Origin: Candidatus Electrothrix communis
Lineage (GTDB): Bacteria > Desulfobacterota > Desulfobulbia > Desulfobulbales > Desulfobulbaceae
Length of the DNA: 64,000 nucleotides
Assembly: GCA_030644725.1 (NCBI GenBank)
Contig: CP130629.1
Location: forward strand, 62,001 to 126,000
Direction of reading: 5' to 3'
Part shown: positions 40,822 to 50,940 of the stretch, one piece after another
Layout of the letters: each line of letters begins with the position of its first letter
How positions within the stretch are numbered: the first letter of the stretch is position 1
The notes under the pieces: generated by a model
Told to the model about the DNA's origin: nothing
The model's database searches: none
The model's input: the letters and a program-made list of their open reading frames with translations, nothing else
Made by a program: the position numbers and the translations under genes

Positions 40822-40860
40822 AAAGGGAAAAAACGCAAGGTCTATAACGGAGGTGCAACC

Positions 40861-41079
40861 ATGGCTATGACATTTGAACAGGTGGTCGATAGCGTGAGAC
40901 AATTTTCACCGAAACAACGGGAAATTTTGTCTGATCTGATGAGTAAATGGGAAGCTGAAGCTGTTCGGCATGAAATTGCCAGAGATGCCCAGGAATCTTT
41001 GACGATGTTCAGCCAAGGAGAACTCAAGCCCCAATCAGCACAGGGTGCGATTAAAGAGAACTACGGGACTACAAAATAA
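40861..41079 (+). CDS. Small helical protein, antitoxin-like
   Basis: 72 residues with CGGAGG just upstream. It starts MAMTFEQVVDSVRQFSPKQR and is fully helical and charged (SDLMSKWEAEAVRHEIARDA), resembling short antitoxins of RelB/addiction-module type in length and composition. No toxin gene follows; lolC starts 28 bp downstream. It lies 39 bp after the AAA ATPase gene and may belong to that operon or be an orphan antitoxin. Confidence 0.6.
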   Translation: MAMTFEQVVDSVRQFSPKQREILSDLMSKWEAEAVRHEIARDAQESLTMFSQGELKPQSAQGAIKENYGTTK

Positions 41080-41107
41080 TGAGGAAAATACATGAGGATG
41101 AACATTA

Positions 41108-42334
41108 ATGTCCTTTGAACGTTTTGTCAGCTTCCGCTATTTGCGGGCCAAGCGCAAACAGAAATTTATCTCCCTGATCTCGGTGATCTCCGTGCTCGGG
41201 GTTGCAGTCGGGGTTATGGCCCTGATTGTTGTGCTTTCTGTCTATACCGGCTTTACTGAGGGCCTGCGGGATCAGATTATCGGCATTAACGCCCATGTCA
41301 TGATTCATCGACCGGGCAGCGGGATAGCCGATCCTGATCAACTGAAACAGGAGGTAGAAGCGGTTAAAGGGGTGCAAGCAGCTACCTCCAATATCTTTGG
41401 TCAGGCCCTGATCACCTCGGGGCAGTATTCCTCCGGGATAGCGATTCGCGGCGTTGATCCTGCAACTGTGGGCAAGGTCCTCACCCTGGAATCCAAGATG
41501 GTCAGCGGCAGGTTGATCGATCTGGCGGATGATTCAGGTCTGCCCCTGATTTTTCTTGGTCGGGAACTGGCAACCCAATTGCGGGTGGATATGGGTTGGA
41601 AGGTGCGGCTGTTATCACCCAATGGAACCCTTACCCCTATGGGCGTGTTGCCCAAGGTCCAGACCTGTGTGGTCGGCGGGATTTTTGCCACGGGCATGTA
41701 TGAGTACGATTCCACCATTGGGTTTGTTAATTTAGAGACAGCTCGCCAGCTTGTCGGGATTGATGGCGACGGCGTGCAAAGCCTTGAGCTGCGGGTGAAG
41801 GAGATTGATAAGGCCGATGCCGTGGCTGATGTTGTGCGGCAGAATATCGGTCCCTCCTATTTGGTTCGAGACTGGAAACAGGCCAATCAGAATCTCTTTG
41901 CCGCCTTGAAGTTGGAAAAAATCGGTATTTTTATCGCCTTGGCGCTTATTATTCTGGTGGCCTCCTTGAATATTATCAGTACCCTGGTGATGGTGGTCAT
42001 GGAGAAAAATAAGGATATTGCTATCCTTAAGTCTATGGGGGCCAGTACCGGTTCCATTATGCGTATCTTTTTTTATCAGGGAGCGATGATCGGCTTTACT
42101 GGCACTGTGCTCGGGGTCGGAGCAGGGCTGGGGCTCTGTTCTCTGCTCAAACGCTATAAGATTATTGAACTACCCAGCAATGTCTATCCCATGTCCACCC
42201 TGCCTATCAAGGTGGTGCCTGGAGATATAATGGTCGTCGCGATTGTCGCTATCCTGATCACCCTGCTCGCAACCCTTTATCCCTCCTGGAAGGCATCCAG
42301 GATCCGACCTGCCGATGCCCTGACCTATGAGTAA
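41108..42334 (+). CDS. Lipoprotein-releasing ABC transporter permease LolC/LolE
   Basis: 408 residues with four transmembrane helices: one near the N-terminus (FISLISVISVLGVAVGVMAL) and three in the last ~140 residues, separated by a periplasmic MacB-like domain. FVSFRYLRAKRKQKF at the N-terminus and NKDIAILKSMGAS in the cytoplasmic coupling loop are family hallmarks. It extracts outer-membrane lipoproteins from the inner membrane for LolA. Only one permease gene is next to lolD, so it may work as a homodimer (LolF-like), unless a second gene lies elsewhere. The lolD start overlaps its end by 8 nt. Confidence 0.9.
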   Translation: MSFERFVSFRYLRAKRKQKFISLISVISVLGVAVGVMALIVVLSVYTGFTEGLRDQIIGINAHVMIHRPGSGIADPDQLKQEVEAVKGVQAATSNIFGQALITSGQYSSGIAIRGVDPATVGKVLTLESKMVSGRLIDLADDSGLPLIFLGRELATQLRVDMGWKVRLLSPNGTLTPMGVLPKVQTCVVGGIFATGMYEYDSTIGFVNLETARQLVGIDGDGVQSLELRVKEIDKADAVADVVRQNIGPSYLVRDWKQANQNLFAALKLEKIGIFIALALIILVASLNIISTLVMVVMEKNKDIAILKSMGASTGSIMRIFFYQGAMIGFTGTVLGVGAGLGLCSLLKRYKIIELPSNVYPMSTLPIKVVPGDIMVVAIVAILITLLATLYPSWKASRIRPADALTYE

Positions 42335-43031
42335 ACACGCAATGAAGAGACAAGGGGGGAAGGATGTCCTCCTGCAGGCTGTTAATATCCATAAAAGCTA
42401 CGGAACAAAGGAAAATCCGGTACAGGTGCTACGCCGGGTTAACCTGGAAATTACGCCCGGTGAGATGTTGGCTGTTGTTGGCGCTTCCGGATCAGGAAAA
42501 ACCACCCTGTTGCAGATTCTCGGTAGCCTTGATGTCCCGGACAAGGGCGAGATCTGGTTTGGCGGGAAGGGGTTGAACGAGCTCTCGGAGAATCAACTGG
42601 CAGCGCATCGGAATAAAAGCATCGGCTTTATCTTCCAGTTTCATTATCTGCTCCCGGAATTTTCTGCATTAGAGAATGTGATGATGCCCGGTTTGATCGC
42701 TGGCTTGCCTGTAAAGAAACTCGAAGAGGATGCGCACGGATTGCTGAAGCTGGTCGGTTTGGGCCATCGGGTCACACACCGCAGCGGCGAGCTATCCGGC
42801 GGGGAGCAGCAGCGAGTGGCCCTAGCCAGGGCACTTATCATGCAGCCTGTTCTTTTACTGGCAGATGAGCCCACCGGTAACCTGGATTCGGCCAGCGGCC
42901 AGCAGGTTTTTGAGTTACTGACAGAGCTTTGTCAGACCCGCTCTATGTCGGTTGCTATGGTAACCCATAATATGGGCTTGGCTGATGCTATGGATCGTTG
43001 CGTGACCTTGAAAGACGGATGCTTAGAGTAG
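42327..43031 (+). CDS. lolD: Lipoprotein-releasing ABC transporter ATPase LolD
   Basis: 234 residues. Walker A GASGSGKTTLLQ, Q-loop IFQFHYLLPEFSALENV, signature LSGGEQQRVALARAL, Walker B LLLADEPTGNLDS and the switch His in VTHN are all present. The FQFHYLLPEF segment is characteristic of LolD. It powers the permease encoded immediately upstream, to which it is translationally coupled. Confidence 0.95.
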   Translation: MSKHAMKRQGGKDVLLQAVNIHKSYGTKENPVQVLRRVNLEITPGEMLAVVGASGSGKTTLLQILGSLDVPDKGEIWFGGKGLNELSENQLAAHRNKSIGFIFQFHYLLPEFSALENVMMPGLIAGLPVKKLEEDAHGLLKLVGLGHRVTHRSGELSGGEQQRVALARALIMQPVLLLADEPTGNLDSASGQQVFELLTELCQTRSMSVAMVTHNMGLADAMDRCVTLKDGCLE

Positions 43032-43171
43032 GCGTGAACGCCGAAAGATAAATCGTTTTCCCGTGCGTATCAGATGTTCTTTCCTTTTGTGAAAAAAGAG
43101 CGCTAGATGGCGAAAAAGCGTCCCGGAAGAGATGGCGATTTGTAGCGGCATTCGGTTATTCGGTGTTTTTG

Positions 43172-43201
43172 TTGATTTCTTCTGTTCAGAAGCAGTATAC
43201 T
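43172..43201 (+). promoter_or_regulatory. Putative sigma-70 promoter of lon
   Basis: TTGATT (43172-43177) and TATACT (43196-43201) are separated by 18 bp. Within the spacer, ttctg-tt-cagaa (about 43178-43189) forms a short palindrome that could be an operator. The ATG of lon is 78 bp further. No clear heat-shock (sigma-32) or CIRCE motif was found. Confidence 0.5.
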
Positions 43202-43278
43202 GCCAAAGTACATTAAAGGGATGAACGAACAGAGTGGTTCCATCAAAAAATAAAAAAAGGTGACTTTCCGGAGAATTC

Positions 43279-45666
43279 ATGGACGATCAATCACAAGATA
43301 ACCAAAAGAACACATCGCAAGATCCGACCTTGCTACCAATACCGAAAGAATTACCCATTCTCCCCCTGCACGGGTTTGTTTTTTTCCCAGGCATGGGCTT
43401 CCCGCTCCAGATTGCTAGCGCCACCTCCAGACAGTTGGTGGACGAGGCTATGGAAGGCGATCAGATGATCGGTTTGGTACTCTGTCATAAAAAACAGGTG
43501 GGGGATAACGACACCATCTCCAGTGCTGATCTGCATCGAGTCGGTGCAGTAGGCTATGTTCACAAGGTGTCAACCACGGAAGAGGGGTATTATCAGGTTC
43601 TGGTCAGCGGCATTCATAAGCTCAGCGTTGACAAGTTCACCCAGGAAATGCCGTATATTAAAGGTGAGGTAAGTATTCTCCCCATGGAGGTGAAGGACGG
43701 GGATCACGAGACCGAGGCCCTGGTTCTCGGTATTCGTAATGAGTTTAAAAAACTCGGCGACCTGATTAACCTGCCTGCGGAAATTATGGCGACTATGGAT
43801 GCGATCTCTGATCCCTACCATGTCGGCTATCTGGTCTCTTCGCAGTTGAATCTCCGAGTTAATAAGGAGCAGGAGATACTGGAGATCGTTGAGGTCAACC
43901 TGCTGCTGCATCGCGTAGCTCGTGAGCTGAATAGGCGGGTGAACACCGCTGAGATGAGCAATAAGCTGCAAGAAGATATCAAGAAGGATATCGACGACAA
44001 GCAGCGGGAATTTTTCCTCCGCCAGCAGATGCAAGCCATCCGCAAGGAATTGGGCGAAGAGTCTGACGGCAAGGTTGAGCTGCAGGAGTTGCGGGAACGG
44101 GCTACTGAGGCCGGTTTGAGCGAGGAAGCGAATAAGGCTGTTGAAAAAGAGTTGACCCGTCTGGATCGGATTTCCCCTTCTTCTCCTGAATATTCGGTTT
44201 CCCGTAATTATATCGACTGGATCCTGGACCTGCCCTGGAGCACCTCCACCGAGGATACCTTGGATTTCAATAAGGCGGAACAAGACCTGGAAGAGGAGCA
44301 TTACGGACTTGAAAAGATCAAGAAGCGGATCTTGGAATTCCTGGCTGTCCGCAAGCTGAAAAACGATATCCACGGCCCGATTCTTTGCTTGGCTGGCCCT
44401 CCGGGCGTGGGTAAAACCTCGCTGGGACAGTCCATAGCCCGCACCATGGGGCGTAAGTTCTCCCGTATCGCCTTGGGTGGTATGCGTGATGAGGCTGAGA
44501 TTCGTGGTCACCGGCGAACCTACATCGGTGCGCTGCCTGGTCGTATTATCCAGAATCTGAAAAAGGCAGGTGCCAATAACCCGCTTATTCTCCTGGATGA
44601 GATTGACAAACTGGGCAATGATTTTCGCGGCGATCCCGCTTCCGCCCTGTTGGAAGTCCTAGATCCAGAGCAGAACTCCACCTTTACCGATCATTACCTG
44701 GATATTGAATTTGATCTATCCAAGGTTATGTTCATTGCCACCGCTAATATGCTGGATACCATCCCCGGTCCTCTACTGGACAGGATGGAAGTGGTGCATC
44801 TGTCCAGTTACACGGAAAATGAAAAACTGGCCATTGCTCGTAAATATCTGTTGAAAAAGCAGTTGAAAGAGCATGCACTTACGGATGAAAATCTGGAAAT
44901 GGACGATGATACGCTGTTAGCTGTTATCCGTTCCTATACCAGAGAGGCGGGCGTGCGTAATCTGGAGCGTCAACTGGCTGCCATCTGTCGTGGTGTTGCG
45001 GCGAATCTCGCCCGAGGCTGGACCGAGAAAACCGTGGTCACGGCGGATAACCTGTACGATTTCCTTGGGGTGGTGAATTACACCTCGGAGATGAAAACAC
45101 GTACCTGGGGACCGGGACTTTCCACCGGCCTGGCCTGGACTCCGGTGGGCGGCCAGATCCTCTTTATTGAGACCTCGAAGATGAAAGGTAAGGGCGGCTT
45201 GGCCTTGACCGGTAAGCTTGGCGATGTGATGAAGGAATCCGCTTCTGCGGCCCTGACCTATATTCGTTCCAATGCTGATGCCCTGGGCGTTGATGAGGAT
45301 GTTTTTTCTCAGGTCGATCTTCATGTCCATGTACCGGATGGTGCTACCCCTAAGGACGGACCTTCTGCCGGTGTGGCCATGGTCAGCTCGCTGATCTCGG
45401 TGATCAGCGATCGGACAGTCCGTCAGGATGTGGCCATGACCGGTGAGATCACCCTGCGTGGCGATGTTCTGCCGGTGGGTGGTATTGCAGAAAAAGTCCT
45501 GGCCGCCTTACGCGCCGGAATCAATGAACTGGTCCTGCCAGTTCTCAATGAAAAGGATGTGCTGGAGATTCCGGAAGAGGTTCGCGAAGGCGTTATTTTC
45601 CATTATCCGCACACCATTGAAGAAGCTCTGGAGTTTGTTCTGGAGAAAGAGACGGATAACGCATAA
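43279..45666 (+). CDS. lon: Lon ATP-dependent protease
   Basis: 795 residues, the usual Lon length. The N-terminal LAN domain starts ELPILPLHGFVFFPGMGFPL. The AAA+ module has Walker A GPPGVGKTS (Lys379), LGGMRDEAEIRGHRRTYIGA and Walker B ILLDEIDKL. The C-terminal protease domain has the catalytic Ser696 in PKDGPSAGVAM and Lys739 in GGIAEKVLAAL, 43 residues apart as in E. coli Lon. It degrades damaged and short-lived regulatory proteins in the cytoplasm. It has GGTGACTTTCCGGAG upstream as ribosome site, and its stop overlaps the ftsY start by 1 nt. Confidence 0.97.
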   Translation: MDDQSQDNQKNTSQDPTLLPIPKELPILPLHGFVFFPGMGFPLQIASATSRQLVDEAMEGDQMIGLVLCHKKQVGDNDTISSADLHRVGAVGYVHKVSTTEEGYYQVLVSGIHKLSVDKFTQEMPYIKGEVSILPMEVKDGDHETEALVLGIRNEFKKLGDLINLPAEIMATMDAISDPYHVGYLVSSQLNLRVNKEQEILEIVEVNLLLHRVARELNRRVNTAEMSNKLQEDIKKDIDDKQREFFLRQQMQAIRKELGEESDGKVELQELRERATEAGLSEEANKAVEKELTRLDRISPSSPEYSVSRNYIDWILDLPWSTSTEDTLDFNKAEQDLEEEHYGLEKIKKRILEFLAVRKLKNDIHGPILCLAGPPGVGKTSLGQSIARTMGRKFSRIALGGMRDEAEIRGHRRTYIGALPGRIIQNLKKAGANNPLILLDEIDKLGNDFRGDPASALLEVLDPEQNSTFTDHYLDIEFDLSKVMFIATANMLDTIPGPLLDRMEVVHLSSYTENEKLAIARKYLLKKQLKEHALTDENLEMDDDTLLAVIRSYTREAGVRNLERQLAAICRGVAANLARGWTEKTVVTADNLYDFLGVVNYTSEMKTRTWGPGLSTGLAWTPVGGQILFIETSKMKGKGGLALTGKLGDVMKESASAALTYIRSNADALGVDEDVFSQVDLHVHVPDGATPKDGPSAGVAMVSSLISVISDRTVRQDVAMTGEITLRGDVLPVGGIAEKVLAALRAGINELVLPVLNEKDVLEIPEEVREGVIFHYPHTIEEALEFVLEKETDNA

Positions 45667-46865
45667 TGCTTGGTTGGTTTAAGAAGAAACTCTCAGGAAG
45701 GAAGGAAAAGGCAGCGGTCGAGGAGACCGCTGCTCAGGTTGATGTTCAGATTGATGCTCAAGTTGATGGTACTGAGGGGCTTGAGCCCTCTGCTTCCTCG
45801 TCTCCTGTAATAGCGGAGAAAAAGCCGGATAAGGTTGCTCCGGCTGCTGAACCTGCTCCGATGGTGAAAGCCGAGGAGCAGGCGGCTGAACTTGATCAGG
45901 GTGATGCTGACGGACAGGAAAAACCGCAGCGCCCCTCCATGTTTAAGCGCTTGCAGGAGCGGCTGGGGAAAAGTCGTAATCATTTTGTCCATCGTTTGGA
46001 TAATCTCTTTCGCGGCAGGAAAGAGATTGATCAGGACCTGTTTGATGAACTGGAAGAAATCCTGATCACGGCTGATCTCGGGGTGAACACGGCTATGGCA
46101 TTGCTGGATGCGGCCAAGAGCAGTGTGAAGCGCGAGCAGCTCAGTGATCCCCAGGCCCTGAAAGAGGTGTTGCGCGATAAGATTCTTTCTTTTCTCCAAG
46201 AATCCGCTCAACCGGCGGAACTTGTTCTGCCGGACTCGGGCCCCTTTGTTATCATGGTGGTGGGCGTGAACGGCGTGGGTAAGACCACCTCAATCGGTAA
46301 GCTCGCTGCCAAGTTTGTCGGCTCCGGGCAATCCGTGCTTCTTGTGGCCGGTGATACCTTTCGGGCTGCGGCCATTGATCAGCTCAAGATCTGGGGCGAT
46401 CGGACAGGCGTGGAGGTGGTTGCCGGACCGCCCAAATCCGATCCCTCTTCTGTGGTTTTTGACGGGGTGGCTAAAGGGGTGGCCAAGAATTATGATGTGG
46501 TCATTATCGACACTGCTGGTCGTCTGCACACCAGTGTTAACCTGATGGAAGAGCTGAAAAAGATCAGGCGGGTGGTTGGTAAGAATCTGGCAACCGCTCC
46601 CCATGAAGTCATGTTGGTGGTTGATGCCACTACGGGCCAGAATGCCATTTCCCAGGCCAAGATGTTTAATGAGGCCGTGGGCGTTACCGGCCTGACCCTG
46701 ACCAAATTGGACGGCACAGCCAAGGGTGGTATTGTTGCCAATATCTGCCATGAATTAAAAATTCCGGTTCGTTTTATCGGCATCGGTGAGCAGGTCGAAG
46801 ATCTGCGGGATTTTGATCCTGAAGAATTTGTTGATGCCCTGTTCAGCGTAGAGGAGGGGAGTTAA
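45666..46865 (+). CDS. ftsY: Signal recognition particle receptor FtsY
   Basis: 399 residues. An acidic, variable A domain (to ~residue 95) is followed by the NG domain: helical N domain ([20 protein letters not shown]), G1 [46 protein letters not shown], and [11 protein letters not shown]. It docks SRP-ribosome complexes at the inner membrane. Translational coupling to lon is by a TAATG overlap. Confidence 0.97.
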   Translation: MLGWFKKKLSGRKEKAAVEETAAQVDVQIDAQVDGTEGLEPSASSSPVIAEKKPDKVAPAAEPAPMVKAEEQAAELDQGDADGQEKPQRPSMFKRLQERLGKSRNHFVHRLDNLFRGRKEIDQDLFDELEEILITADLGVNTAMALLDAAKSSVKREQLSDPQALKEVLRDKILSFLQESAQPAELVLPDSGPFVIMVVGVNGVGKTTSIGKLAAKFVGSGQSVLLVAGDTFRAAAIDQLKIWGDRTGVEVVAGPPKSDPSSVVFDGVAKGVAKNYDVVIIDTAGRLHTSVNLMEELKKIRRVVGKNLATAPHEVMLVVDATTGQNAISQAKMFNEAVGVTGLTLTKLDGTAKGGIVANICHELKIPVRFIGIGEQVEDLRDFDPEEFVDALFSVEEGS

Positions 46866-46928
46866 TCCACTGATCAGACTCCCTGATCTCCTCTCCCGAC
46901 CCCTGCAACCTTTTCCCTGCCTTCCCTC

Positions 46929-47786
46929 ATGCAACGCCAGTACAGCTATAACAGCAACCAGCCCGGCTGCGGCGGTTGTCTTCTTATTGTCATCCTCATT
47001 CTGCTGGCCACTGGTGGCTGGCAGGCTGTGGGTAGTTTCTTTTCCGTTCTTATCTACACCGGCTTGTTCGGAGTAATCGCTCTTGTTGCGGTTTTTTTTG
47101 GCTTTACACAGTATATCAAGAGCCGAGCTGCGGCCTATGCGCAATCCCAGACCGAAAGCCATAATCGTTTTGTCTTTCTTCTCGTCAATATCCTTGTTTA
47201 CGTCGCCAAGGCGGACGGTCGTTTCACCAAGTCCGAGTTACGGACCATGCTCAACTTCTTCCAGCACTCCCTCCATTATAATCAGGAGCAGATGTACTGG
47301 GTCAAGCAGTTGATCAAGGAGGCTCAGGAGAGCGACCAGGATTTGGAGGCCTTGCTTACGGAGTTTCGCAACAGTTTTGCCTATGAACCCCGCCTGATCC
47401 TGCTGGAGCTGATCTATCAGCTTATTTTTGCCAAGAAACCGGTCGATGAGGAAGAGCTTCGTCTTGCCCGTAAGATTGGTGATTTCCTCGGTATTCGTGA
47501 GTATGAGCGACAGACCATTGAAAACAAATACCGATACGGGCACCAGTACCAGCGTGGGACTGCCGGGGGCGGTGCGCCTTCCGAGCAGCAGTATTGCACC
47601 GTGCTCGGGGTGACTTCGGAGACGGAATTTCCTGAGATTAAAAAAGCCTATCGTAAGCTCTCCATGCAGTATCACCCGGATAAGGTGGCTCATCTGGGCG
47701 ATGAGTTCAAGGGGGTTGCTGAGGAGAAGATGAAGGAGATTAATGCGGCGTATGATTATTTTCGGAAGAAGTTTGATGGGAGTTAG
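46929..47786 (+). CDS. DjlA-like TerB/DnaJ-domain membrane protein
   Basis: 285 residues. The N-terminus has a short Cys/Gly segment (GCGGCLLIVILILLATGGW) and a second hydrophobic helix (LFGVIALVAVFFGFTQYI), so it is membrane-anchored. Residues ~80-190 are a TerB-like helical domain (LLVNILVYVAKADGRFTKSE). Residues ~218-283 are a J-domain with KKAYRKLSMQYHPDKVAH containing the HPD motif that activates DnaK. It resembles DjlA but with different anchor topology. A diverged copy of its last ~115 bp is found at 50941-51060. Confidence 0.88.
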   Translation: MQRQYSYNSNQPGCGGCLLIVILILLATGGWQAVGSFFSVLIYTGLFGVIALVAVFFGFTQYIKSRAAAYAQSQTESHNRFVFLLVNILVYVAKADGRFTKSELRTMLNFFQHSLHYNQEQMYWVKQLIKEAQESDQDLEALLTEFRNSFAYEPRLILLELIYQLIFAKKPVDEEELRLARKIGDFLGIREYERQTIENKYRYGHQYQRGTAGGGAPSEQQYCTVLGVTSETEFPEIKKAYRKLSMQYHPDKVAHLGDEFKGVAEEKMKEINAAYDYFRKKFDGS

Positions 47787-47874
47787 GTGAGGCGGTGTGT
47801 TGTCAGGGCGGTCCTGTGTATCTATCTTTCAAATACCCTATCGACGAGTAAAAAAATCGCATTGAAAAAACACT

Positions 47875-48288
47875 ATGAACGATCCGCAATCATTTCAGGA
47901 ATGGATTGACACAGCCAAGGAACGTGCCAGCGATGCCGACGCTATGCTCCCGACAAGAAATAATTCTGTCGGACCGGCGTATATGGCGGGATATGCTATT
48001 GAGTGCATGCTCAAAGCATATTTGAAGAAAACGAATAGGTCATTTTCGACGAGAGGTAAAGGAGGGCATAACTTACGGGGGCTTTGGCTGTCAGCCGGTT
48101 TTCGTCTCTCCGACCTCACCGATCGCTCAGGAGCAAAGGCTTTTTTTGTCGAAGATTGGGATACAGCCCTGCGGTATCAGAGCAATATCGATGAGCTGAC
48201 TCATTCGACAGAGGAACTGGTGGCTGCCGCCAAACAGCTTACAGGCTGGATCAACAAAAATATCCAACGAAATCGAAGGATGTTGTAA
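47875..48288 (+). CDS. HEPN-domain protein (putative RNase)
   Basis: 137 residues, mostly helical. AYMAGYAIECMLKAYLKK is the typical HEPN helix that begins the MNT-partner-type HEPN fold. The Rx4-6H catalytic motif of HEPN RNases can be read as Arg60-GKGG-His65 in STRGKGGHNLRGL. The C-terminal helices (SNIDELTHSTEELVAAAKQL) complete the bundle. Its stop codon overlaps the start of the next, large NTPase gene by 1 nt, so the two are coupled. HEPN proteins often serve as toxins in defence and abortive-infection systems; that role is inferred here from the coupling. Confidence 0.78.
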   Translation: MNDPQSFQEWIDTAKERASDADAMLPTRNNSVGPAYMAGYAIECMLKAYLKKTNRSFSTRGKGGHNLRGLWLSAGFRLSDLTDRSGAKAFFVEDWDTALRYQSNIDELTHSTEELVAAAKQLTGWINKNIQRNRRML

Positions 48289-50891
48289 TGAACAGGGACG
48301 AGCTGCTGTTAACAATTGAAAATAATTTAAAGCAGGCCAATATTGAACCTGAACGCATTATTGTTCGGCAAGATCCTTACGGCGGCTGGCAGATTGCTGT
48401 CGTCGCGGAAGGGTTCCGCGATATACCGCAAAAGAAAAGACGGCAGACTGTTCTTGAAAAAATTGAAGAAACCATAGAATGGATTGAGCTGATTACTCCA
48501 GAAGAGCGGGAATGGATAGGTGCCCTGCCCGGTGATATTCAGATTGAAGACCTGCCGCTGTGGCCGGAAACACTTGCCAAAGGTGCTCTTGAAAATTCTT
48601 CGGAAGTCGTTTTTCCTTCCGATCTTGACGAAGATATCTCCCCCCCGATTGTTACAACTTTTTATTCGCTTCGTGGAGGAGTCGGACGCTCAACCGCACT
48701 TGCCTATACAGCACATATTCTGTCAGCAAATCGGCGCAAGGTTGTCTGTATCGATATGGACTTGGAAGCTCCGGGCCTTGCCTCGTTATTTGCCTGCGAA
48801 AACGAAGTCCGCCCTGATAAAGGTGTTGTGTCCTTGCTTATGGAACTTGATCAGGGAGAAGAACCAGATTTTTCTTCCCATCTGATACCTGTGCCGGATG
48901 CAGATAATATTTATCTGATTCCGGCAGGACAAATTTCCCCTGATTATGCCCGGAGATTACGATTCATTCTTCCCGATGCCTGGTACAGGGAAGAACATAA
49001 TCCCTTGAAACTCCTGTTGGCCGGTATAAAAGAAAAATTGCCGTTCACGCCTGATGTCATTCTGCTTGATGCCAGGACAGGCATCACGGATATTAACGGT
49101 CCGCTTCTTTTTGACTTGGCGGATATTTCAATCATCACCTTTTTTCCCCATCCCCAGGCTCGGTTAGGCACGCAGCTGCTGACCCAGGGGCTGCTTGCCT
49201 CCTCTACAGAAAGGAAGACGGCTGGCCAGAAATTAACTCCAGAACCCCGTTTTTTAATATCTCCTCTGCCCAATATCCCGGAACTCATCAACAGGTATAA
49301 AGAAAAATCACTTCAATGGATTGCAGAATGGATGTACAGCGTCAATAGTGAGAGAGAGGAGTTATCCTCTGATGAAAATGAGCTCGCCCATTTTATCCGT
49401 TATCGGGATGATATCGCTTCATCCGATTCAATCCTGCAAGATCCTGTCATTTGGAAAGAATTTGAACCTGTTGTCAATTGGATTGAACGTTTTCTGCCCT
49501 CTGAAAATGAAGTGCAACAGGCAGAATCTCTGGAACTGGCAAAGGATGAAATTTTACGGGATCTGACCTTTGCACCGGGTACGGCTGAAAGTCAGGGGGA
49601 GTTTTTAGACAGTTTTGTGGAAACGGCGATTGTTAAAGATGCCCTTTCGGTGCATATTCCGCTTGTTCTTGGAAGGAAAGGTTCTGGGAAAACGGCGATA
49701 TTCAGAAGAATATCAGAGGATGATAAGGAATACAGTACAGTGGTTGTCCATGCTCCGGCTTCTCTGAAGCAAGGAAAAGGCTGGATAATCAGCGTGGACG
49801 GCTTTCAATATATTGAGAAAATTATCAACGACAGTGAATTGTCCTGGAGGCATTTTTGGATTCTCTATGTCAACATAGCCATAATGAATTCTTTGAACCT
49901 TGATGTTGATATGCCGGAATATCTGAAAGAGATTCCGTTGCAATCTGAACGGGAAATCTCTGCCGCATTTAAAAAAACAGCAGAAATACCGGGAGCATCT
50001 CTGGAGCTCAATGACTGGCTTCTTCGTTTGGATCGCAAAACAACAAGGGATACGTTTTTGCTGCTTGATGGATTGGATACGGGCTTTGGCAGCACTCTGC
50101 AGGACAGAACTCGTCGATCAGCGGCCTTAGAGGGGTTGTTCGATGTATTGATGAATCAGGGGCAAAATCTCCAGCATTTTTATTTTAAAATACTTCTGCG
50201 GGAAGACATCTGGCGAAAGCTGCATTTTGAAAACAAAAGTCATCTGTACGGGAGAAGCGTTGAGCTTAAATGGAAAGAGCAGGCCACTTTCCTTAAAGTT
50301 ATCCTGAAACAGGCCCTGCGCTGTAAACCCTTTCGTGAGTTTCTGCAAAAAAAATCTGAGCTCCCTGATCCTGAAAAAAGGCCTGTAGATTCTTGGACAG
50401 AAAAAGATGTGTTTGCTGTCTGGAATATTCTTGTCGGCGAGCGTATGCAGGGAGGCAGGACAGCCTTCACAAGAAACTGGGTTTGGACCCGATTGGCTGA
50501 TAGCAATAATGATCACACCCCGCGCTATCTCCTTCAACTTTTCCATGAGGCGGTGCCGTGGGAACGAAAAGAAAATAATCGTTCACGCTACCCGCGTGCT
50601 CTCATGCGTCCACGGGCATTGATGAAATGTCTTCCTGAAGTTTCTGTACAGGCCTTGGAGGCACTCAAAGAGGAATTTAAAGAACTGGAACCCCTCTTGA
50701 ATAATCTCAAAAGAATTGGGCGCACTCCGGTTGCAGCAAGCGACTTGGGGGGCAATCAGGAGCTTATCCCTCTTGCTCAAGAAGTAGGCATCTTGTCTGT
50801 ATATGAAGAACGCGATGATAAGGCATCCCGGTATAAAATCCCTGATGTTTACCGACATGCTCTTGAAATGACCCGTAAAGGACAGGCGTAA
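48288..50891 (+). CDS. Double P-loop NTPase: ParA/MinD-like domain plus STAND/Sll1717-like domain
   Basis: 867 residues. After an N-terminal extension (~1-120), residues ~122-350 form a ParA/MinD-like NTPase: FYSLRGGVGRSTALAYTAHI (Arg129 and Arg134 replace both usual lysines of the deviant Walker A), CIDMDLEAPGLASL and LLDARTGITDINGPLL. Residues ~455-700 contain a second P-loop, VLGRKGSGKTAIFRRI (Lys468), a probable Walker B in TFLLLDGLDTGF and a Leu/Lys-rich helical part, like the Sll1717-type P-loop ATPases. It is coupled to the upstream HEPN gene. A nucleotide-controlled regulator or sensor of the HEPN effector is inferred. Confidence 0.75.
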   Translation: MNRDELLLTIENNLKQANIEPERIIVRQDPYGGWQIAVVAEGFRDIPQKKRRQTVLEKIEETIEWIELITPEEREWIGALPGDIQIEDLPLWPETLAKGALENSSEVVFPSDLDEDISPPIVTTFYSLRGGVGRSTALAYTAHILSANRRKVVCIDMDLEAPGLASLFACENEVRPDKGVVSLLMELDQGEEPDFSSHLIPVPDADNIYLIPAGQISPDYARRLRFILPDAWYREEHNPLKLLLAGIKEKLPFTPDVILLDARTGITDINGPLLFDLADISIITFFPHPQARLGTQLLTQGLLASSTERKTAGQKLTPEPRFLISPLPNIPELINRYKEKSLQWIAEWMYSVNSEREELSSDENELAHFIRYRDDIASSDSILQDPVIWKEFEPVVNWIERFLPSENEVQQAESLELAKDEILRDLTFAPGTAESQGEFLDSFVETAIVKDALSVHIPLVLGRKGSGKTAIFRRISEDDKEYSTVVVHAPASLKQGKGWIISVDGFQYIEKIINDSELSWRHFWILYVNIAIMNSLNLDVDMPEYLKEIPLQSEREISAAFKKTAEIPGASLELNDWLLRLDRKTTRDTFLLLDGLDTGFGSTLQDRTRRSAALEGLFDVLMNQGQNLQHFYFKILLREDIWRKLHFENKSHLYGRSVELKWKEQATFLKVILKQALRCKPFREFLQKKSELPDPEKRPVDSWTEKDVFAVWNILVGERMQGGRTAFTRNWVWTRLADSNNDHTPRYLLQLFHEAVPWERKENNRSRYPRALMRPRALMKCLPEVSVQALEALKEEFKELEPLLNNLKRIGRTPVAASDLGGNQELIPLAQEVGILSVYEERDDKASRYKIPDVYRHALEMTRKGQA

Positions 50892-50940
50892 CTTGTCAGG
50901 CGTTTTTTCTGGAAAAGAGGAGGGTGTTTCAAGTTCTTTA

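Noticed and set aside
43570-44511. 313-residue minus-strand ORF inside lon
   Set aside because: Long antisense frame caused by codon bias in a highly conserved gene; no ribosome site or known motif.
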